Part shown: positions 59,845-64,000 of the stretch, in pieces
Position numbering within the stretch: position 1 is the first letter of the stretch
Layout of the letters: each line of letters begins with the position of its first letter
Assembly: GCF_009299505.1 (NCBI RefSeq)
Contig: NZ_WBSM01000006.1
Location: 1 to 64,000 of the forward strand
Direction: 5' to 3'
DNA from: Bifidobacterium ramosum
GTDB lineage: Bacteria > Actinomycetota > Actinomycetes > Actinomycetales > Bifidobacteriaceae
DNA length: 64,000 nucleotides
Made by a program: the position numbers and the translations under genes
The notes under the pieces: generated by a model
Seen by the model: only the letters and a program-made list of their open reading frames with translations
Told to the model about the DNA's origin: nothing
The model's database searches: none

Positions 59845-59954
59845 CGAAAACGGCGTGCCGATGGTGTGTCGTCTGCGTTGCTCCTCGGTCGACGTACGAA
59901 GTACGCCTTCCCTCGGCGCGCCTTGATGCCGCACGCATCGGCACGTCGTTTTCG
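59844..59954. repeat. Long inverted repeat after the GNAT gene
   Basis: CGAAAACGGCGTGCCGATG at 59845 pairs, with one or two mismatches, with CATCGGCACGTCGTTTTCG ending at 59954. About 70 bases lie between, including a GTACGAAGTAC mini-palindrome. It begins at the stop codon, and its function is unknown. Confidence 0.65.
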
Positions 59955-60040
59955 AGATTGGCATGTGTACGCCTTCGCGCGTTTTCGGCTTCGGACGGCC
60001 GTCTCCGCACGCGTCATCGTCGTTTACCGCTAATGCCCTC

Positions 60041-60289
60041 TAACGGACATACAGCCGACAATGAGGGTGTAATCGGCTGGTTGTCCGTTAGGGGGACGTG
60101 AAGGCACGGGATTTCCTGTGACCTGCATCGCCCAAAAGGATCACCGCTGCTTGCGTCAACCCAAAAACGGACAGTCAGCCGATTACGAAGGTGTAATCAG
60201 CTGACTGTCCGTTGCAATGGAAGGAACCAGCCAAACTCTAACGGACATACAGCCGATGAGATATGTCATTTCGGCTGGTTGTCCGTTGA
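60041..60289. repeat. Family A palindromes A17-A19
   Basis: Copies lie at 60041-60090, 60166-60213 and 60239-60289. A18 carries two paired changes (ACAGTCAGC / GCTGACTGT against consensus ACATACAGC / GCTGTATGT). A17 and A19 share the right-arm variant GGCTGGTTGTCC, which breaks pairing in the same place, so they probably descend from one duplicated copy. They lie between the convergent GNAT and amino-acid permease genes. No other feature is seen in this gap besides the inverted repeat above. Confidence 0.88.
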
Positions 60290-60360
60290 GGTTGAGCGGC
60301 ATGCGAATCAGGAATGCAATGATGCGTGGAAAAACGTCGTGCTGCCGGAGAAACGGCGCG

Positions 60361-61791
60361 CTACGCGGCGACGGGTTCGTCGTTGAGCTTGGAACGCTTA
60401 CGGCTATAGCCGAAGTACACGACCAGACCGAGTCCGAACCAGACCGCGAACCGCAGCCACGTCTCCCAGTTGAGTCCCGCGATCAGGATCAGACAGAACA
60501 CGATCGCGCAGATCGGCGTGAACGGCACGAGCGGCGCACGGAAGCCGCGGTGCGCATCCGGCTGCGTCCTGCGCATCCACAGGATGCCGGCGGAGACGAT
60601 GATGAACGCGGACAGCGTGCCGATGTTCACCAGCTCGAACAGCACGTTGATGTTGATGAAACCGCCCGCGATTGCGGTCAGGATGCCGAAGAACCACGTG
60701 CCCTTGAACGGCGTGCGGTACTTCGGGTGCACCTCGCCGAAGAACTTCGGGAACAGACCGTCGCGGCTCATCGCATAGCAGATGCGGGACTGGCCGTACA
60801 GCTGCACGAGCATCACGGTGGTCATGCCGATGAGCGCGCCGAGGTTCACGATGAACGCGAGCCAGTTCATGCCGGTCGCGAGGATCACGCCGGCCACCGG
60901 CGCGTCGATGAAGTTCGCGAACTCCTGATACGGCACGATGCCGGTCATGATGAACGTCATGACGATGTACAGCACGGTCGACACGGCCAGCGACAGCAGG
61001 ATGCCGCGCGGCAGCGTCTTGTTCGGTTCGACGGTCTCCTCGGCGGACGACGACACCGCGTCGAAGCCGATGAAGCTGAAGAACACGATCGACGCGGCCG
61101 GCACGATGCCGTACGGCTGGGTCGAGCCGGGCTGGAACGTGTACACGCCGTACGGGGAGAACGGCTTCCAGTTGGCGGGGTTCACGTACCAGACGGTGCA
61201 CACGATGAACAGCACGATGATCGCGAGCTTGATCATCACCATGATGTCGTTGGTCTTCTTCGTCTGGTTGATGCCGATCGACAGCACCCACGTGATGAGC
61301 AGCACGATCACGAAACCGGGCAGATTGAAATACGTCGTCACGCCCGGCGTGGTGCCGTACGCGGCGGTCAGTTCGACCGGCAGATGCAGGCCGAAGCCTT
61401 CGAGGAACTTATTGAAATAGCCCGACCATCCGGCGGACACGGTGGCCGCCTGCAATGCGTATTCGAGAATCAGATCCCAGCCGATCACGAACGCGATCAG
61501 TTCGCCGAACGCCAAGTACGAGTAGGAGTAAGCGGAACCGGAAACCGGGGCCATCGACGCGAACTCCGCGTAGCACAGACCGGCGAAACCGCAGCAGACC
61601 GCGGCCAGCAGGAACGATACGGACAGTGCCGGGCCGGCGGTCAGCGCGCCCTTGCCGGTCAGTACGAAGATGCCGGTGCCGATGATCGCGCCGATGCCGA
61701 GCATCGTCAGATCGAACGTGTGCATCGTACGCTTCAATGGAGTGGATTCAGCGACCAGCTGATCCACCGATTTCTTGCGAAAAAGATCCAT
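60361..61791 (-). CDS. APC-family amino-acid permease (cationic amino-acid transporter type)
   Basis: A 476-residue permease with about 12 spans. It opens LKRTMHTFDLTMLGIGAIIGTGIFVLTG, the APC substrate-binding GIGAIIGTGIF motif. GLCYAEFASMAPVSGSAYSYSYLAFGELIAF and FIGFDAVSSSAEETVEPNKTLPRGI are characteristic of the CAT/YfnA branch. It imports amino acids, probably cationic or broad range, by proton symport. The start is ATG 61791 (MDLFRKKS), preceded by GAGAGAAGA; the frame is open further upstream, but those residues are not family-like. It is a single gene, divergent from alr. Confidence 0.9.
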   Translation of the reverse strand: MDLFRKKSVDQLVAESTPLKRTMHTFDLTMLGIGAIIGTGIFVLTGKGALTAGPALSVSFLLAAVCCGFAGLCYAEFASMAPVSGSAYSYSYLAFGELIAFVIGWDLILEYALQAATVSAGWSGYFNKFLEGFGLHLPVELTAAYGTTPGVTTYFNLPGFVIVLLITWVLSIGINQTKKTNDIMVMIKLAIIVLFIVCTVWYVNPANWKPFSPYGVYTFQPGSTQPYGIVPAASIVFFSFIGFDAVSSSAEETVEPNKTLPRGILLSLAVSTVLYIVMTFIMTGIVPYQEFANFIDAPVAGVILATGMNWLAFIVNLGALIGMTTVMLVQLYGQSRICYAMSRDGLFPKFFGEVHPKYRTPFKGTWFFGILTAIAGGFININVLFELVNIGTLSAFIIVSAGILWMRRTQPDAHRGFRAPLVPFTPICAIVFCLILIAGLNWETWLRFAVWFGLGLVVYFGYSRKRSKLNDEPVAA

Positions 61792-62043
61792 GATGAGTCT
61801 TCTCTCAATACGGAATGGATATGGGCTGGACCGGACGGTTTTCCGGGACCCCGGCACGCCTCAACGCCGGGAATCAGAGATGTTCGCATCGTATGTGCGT
61901 AAGGTTACGACGATGCGAACGAGTGGTGCCCAGTGTATTGCCGTGCCATGGACAAGGGCTGGATTCGCGTGGTATTCGTCTCGATTGGTGGGATGCGGCG
62001 GTTTGCCGCCGATTCGTCATTGTGCCGCGCCACAATAGGGCGT

Positions 62044-63402
62044 ATGACTTTGAGCGCAGTATCGAATTGGCAGTTCTCATCCCCGGCCGGCGAAGCGAAT
62101 TATGAGGCCGCGCGCCGACGGTATCCGGCGCAGGCGATCGTCGACCTCGCCGCATTGCGCGACAACATGCGGCATCTGGTGGACGTGGTCGGCGGGCCGC
62201 ACTCCGGCACCGCGGTGATGGGCGTGGTCAAGGCGGACGCGTACGGTCACGGCCTGCTGCCGACCGCGCTGGCGGCGCTTGCGGGCGGTGCGACGTGGCT
62301 CGGAACCGCGCAGTCGCATGAGGCGCTGCTGCTGCGCAAGCTCGGCATCGGCCCCGACCGCTGCCACATATTGACGTGGGTCTATAACGGCATGGAAGTG
62401 CCGTTCGACGAGCTCATCGCCAACGACATCGACGTGTCGGTCGGGTCCCTGCCGGGCATCGACGCGGTGGCCGCGGCCGCCCGCAAGCTCAATAAGACGG
62501 CCCGCGTGCACGTGAAGGTCGATTCCGGCTTCGGCCGCAACGGCTTCACCGAGGAATCGTTCGACGCGGCGCTGGCCAAACTCGTGCCGCTCGCCAGGGA
62601 AGGCGTGATCCATGTCGTCGGTCAGTGGAGCCATCTCGCGGTGGCCGATTCGCCGGACGTGCCCGAATTCGTGGCCGCCACCGACCACCAGATCGAGAAC
62701 TTCAAGGCGTTCACCGCACGCATGGAGGCCGCCGGCATTCCGCCGGAGATCCGCCATCTGGCCAACACCGCCGCCACGCTCGATCGCCCCGAGATCCATT
62801 TCGAACTCACCCGCCCGGGCATCGGCCTGTACGGCTACGAACCCGACCCGGCGATGGGCACGCCGCGTGACTGGCATTTGAAGCCCGCCATGACCCTGCA
62901 GGCGCAGCTCGGCACCGTCAAGCACATCGACAAGGGCCACGGCATCTCCTACGGCCGCACCTACCTCACCCCCGACGACACGTCCACCGCGATCGTGCCG
63001 CTCGGCTACGCGGACGGCATCCACCGCTCCGCATCCGGCTTCGACATGCAGGGCGCCAAGCACGTCGAGAAGCTCGGCGGCCCGGTGCGCGTCATGACCA
63101 CCGAAGGCCCGAAGCTGTACCGCGTCTCCGGCCGCGTGTGCATGGATCAGTTCATGATCGACCTGCACGGCTCGTGCGACGCGCTCGGCGTACACGAAGG
63201 CGACACGGTCGAGCTGTTTGGGCCGGGCCGCGGCGAACAGTACGCCGAGCCGACCGCGGACGACTGGGCGCGCGCCGCCGACACGATCAGCTACGAGATC
63301 TACACCTGTCTGCGCAACCGCATCCCTCGGCTGTATCTGCATGCCGCGGACGTGCTGCCGGCCGACGACCTCGCCAAGCTCGACCCGACGACGCTGCTGT
63401 AG
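62044..63402 (+). CDS. alr: Alanine racemase
   Basis: A 452-residue fold-type III PLP enzyme, longer than the usual ~370 because of N- and C-terminal extensions. GVVKADAYGHG contains the PLP Lys63. HVKVDSGFGRNG, HLANTAATL, ISYGRTYLTPDDTSTAIVPLGYADG (catalytic Tyr) and RVSGRVCMDQFMIDL complete the set. It interconverts L- and D-alanine for peptidoglycan. A -10-like CACAAT at 62031 would start transcription at or just before ATG 62044, so the mRNA is likely leaderless. It is followed by dgt after 70 bases, perhaps co-transcribed. Confidence 0.95.
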   Translation: MTLSAVSNWQFSSPAGEANYEAARRRYPAQAIVDLAALRDNMRHLVDVVGGPHSGTAVMGVVKADAYGHGLLPTALAALAGGATWLGTAQSHEALLLRKLGIGPDRCHILTWVYNGMEVPFDELIANDIDVSVGSLPGIDAVAAAARKLNKTARVHVKVDSGFGRNGFTEESFDAALAKLVPLAREGVIHVVGQWSHLAVADSPDVPEFVAATDHQIENFKAFTARMEAAGIPPEIRHLANTAATLDRPEIHFELTRPGIGLYGYEPDPAMGTPRDWHLKPAMTLQAQLGTVKHIDKGHGISYGRTYLTPDDTSTAIVPLGYADGIHRSASGFDMQGAKHVEKLGGPVRVMTTEGPKLYRVSGRVCMDQFMIDLHGSCDALGVHEGDTVELFGPGRGEQYAEPTADDWARAADTISYEIYTCLRNRIPRLYLHAADVLPADDLAKLDPTTLL

Positions 63403-63473
63403 GCGGCGAACGGTCGGCGACCGGCGGATGTTACGGTCACGAATGACAGAAGCCGAAAGGAACGGAGACGACG

Positions 63474-64000
63474 ATGCGCGAGATAATCCCCGCCGGTGAG
63501 GCCTACGGCGCCGCCGACGAGGAACGCTGGGCCCCGGAGCCGCCGAAGTCGCGTTCGCGCACCGCGTTCGAACGCGATCGTGCGCGGCTCATCCACTCGT
63601 CCGCGCTGCGCCGGCTCGGCGCCAAAAGCCAGGTGCTGGTCGCCGGCACCGACGACTTCGCGCGCACCCGGCTCACGCACACGCTCGAGGTCGCGCAGAT
63701 CGGCCGGCAGATCGGCAAACTGCTCGGCTGCGACCCCGACGTGGTCGACTGCGCCTGCCTCGCCCACGATCTCGGCCATCCGCCGTTCGGACACAACGGC
63801 GAACGGGCGCTGGCGGGGATCGCCGCGAACATCGGCGGCTTCGAAGGCAACGCGCAGACCCTGCGCCTGCTCACCCGGCTCGAACCGAAGATCTTCCACC
63901 CCGACGGCCGGTCCGCCGGGGTGAATCTCACCCGCGCCTCGCTCGACGCGGCCGTCAAATATCCGTGGACGTTCGCCGAAGCCGGCAGGCTCGCCGTCGC
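63474..64000 (+). CDS. dgt: dGTP triphosphohydrolase-like HD-domain protein (partial)
   Basis: The first 175 codons are present and the gene runs off the window. [28 protein letters not shown] is the Dgt N-terminal motif. [15 protein letters not shown] and [16 protein letters not shown] contain the metal-binding H...HD residues of the HD phosphohydrolase fold. It cleaves deoxynucleoside triphosphates to the nucleoside and tripolyphosphate, tuning dNTP pools. ATG 63474 is preceded by CGGAGA. Bifidobacterial Dgt proteins (about 430 residues) lack some helices of the enteric enzyme, so substrate range may be broader than dGTP. Confidence 0.93.
   Translation, partial: MREIIPAGEAYGAADEERWAPEPPKSRSRTAFERDRARLIHSSALRRLGAKSQVLVAGTDDFARTRLTHTLEVAQIGRQIGKLLGCDPDVVDCACLAHDLGHPPFGHNGERALAGIAANIGGFEGNAQTLRLLTRLEPKIFHPDGRSAGVNLTRASLDAAVKYPWTFAEAGRLAV

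Noticed and set aside
59845..60101. Extra reading frames in the palindrome-rich gap after the GNAT gene
   Set aside because: They are created by the stop-poor palindromes themselves (same peptides recur from each family A copy) and lack ribosome sites.

Overview
The window looks like a chromosomal segment of a Bifidobacterium or a close actinobacterial relative. I infer this from the high G+C and G/C-ending codons, the nrdD-nrdG, xseA-xseB, recQ/luxS and alr-dgt gene sets, short or nearly absent leaders on several genes, and the absence of respiratory genes. There is one RNA gene (tRNA-Arg, anticodon CCU). No insertion sequence, prophage, CRISPR array or integrase was recognised. The window ends inside dgt.

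Layout. 0.1-4.4 kb: two MFS exporters around a trans-aconitate methyltransferase-like gene; a Cys/Met-rich micro-ORF precedes the second exporter. 4.5-8.8 kb: a quinone reductase behind a clear repressor-type operator, tRNA-Arg, a membrane-anchored endonuclease/phosphatase-fold protein, and exonuclease VII. 8.9-12.2 kb: anaerobic ribonucleotide reductase and its activase behind two NrdR-type boxes. 12.3-21.3 kb: a sugar-type MFS permease with a LacI-type operator, a 1748-residue fused acyl-CoA-dehydratase-activase-like protein, and a GCS2 glutamate-cysteine ligase. 21.4-26.9 kb: eight tandem palindromes, a LacI-type-controlled oxidoreductase / DUF993 / sugar-isomerase operon, and a TauE-type exporter. 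27.1-28.5 kb: an NADH-oxidase-type flavoprotein.

28.9-51.9 kb is a sulfur/peptide island: a transsulfuration PLP enzyme; a first oligopeptide ABC cassette (two permeases, two ATPases, an M20 dipeptidase, and a separate binding protein); a UroD-superfamily protein; a second cassette (binding protein, two permeases, M20 dipeptidase, fused double ATPase); a second UroD-superfamily protein; an O-acetylhomoserine sulfhydrylase-like enzyme; a four-cysteine leader peptide; and cystathionine beta-synthase-like plus cystathionine gamma-synthase genes. My reading is import and hydrolysis of peptides, probably sulfur-containing, coupled to Cys/Met interconversion. Both UroD-like proteins carry the His-X-Cys...Cys arrangement of zinc methyltransferases, and their upstream regions share sequence elements. 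52.2-64 kb: recQ, an MFS protein, luxS (which also yields homocysteine), a gluconate module (GntR regulator, gntK, short gnd), a GNAT, an APC amino-acid permease, alr and partial dgt.

The most unusual non-coding feature is a wealth of long intergenic palindromes. One family (consensus arms AACGGACATACAGCCGATT / AATCGGCTGTATGTCCGTT) occurs 19 times with paired compensatory changes. At least six further families occur as two to four copies each.
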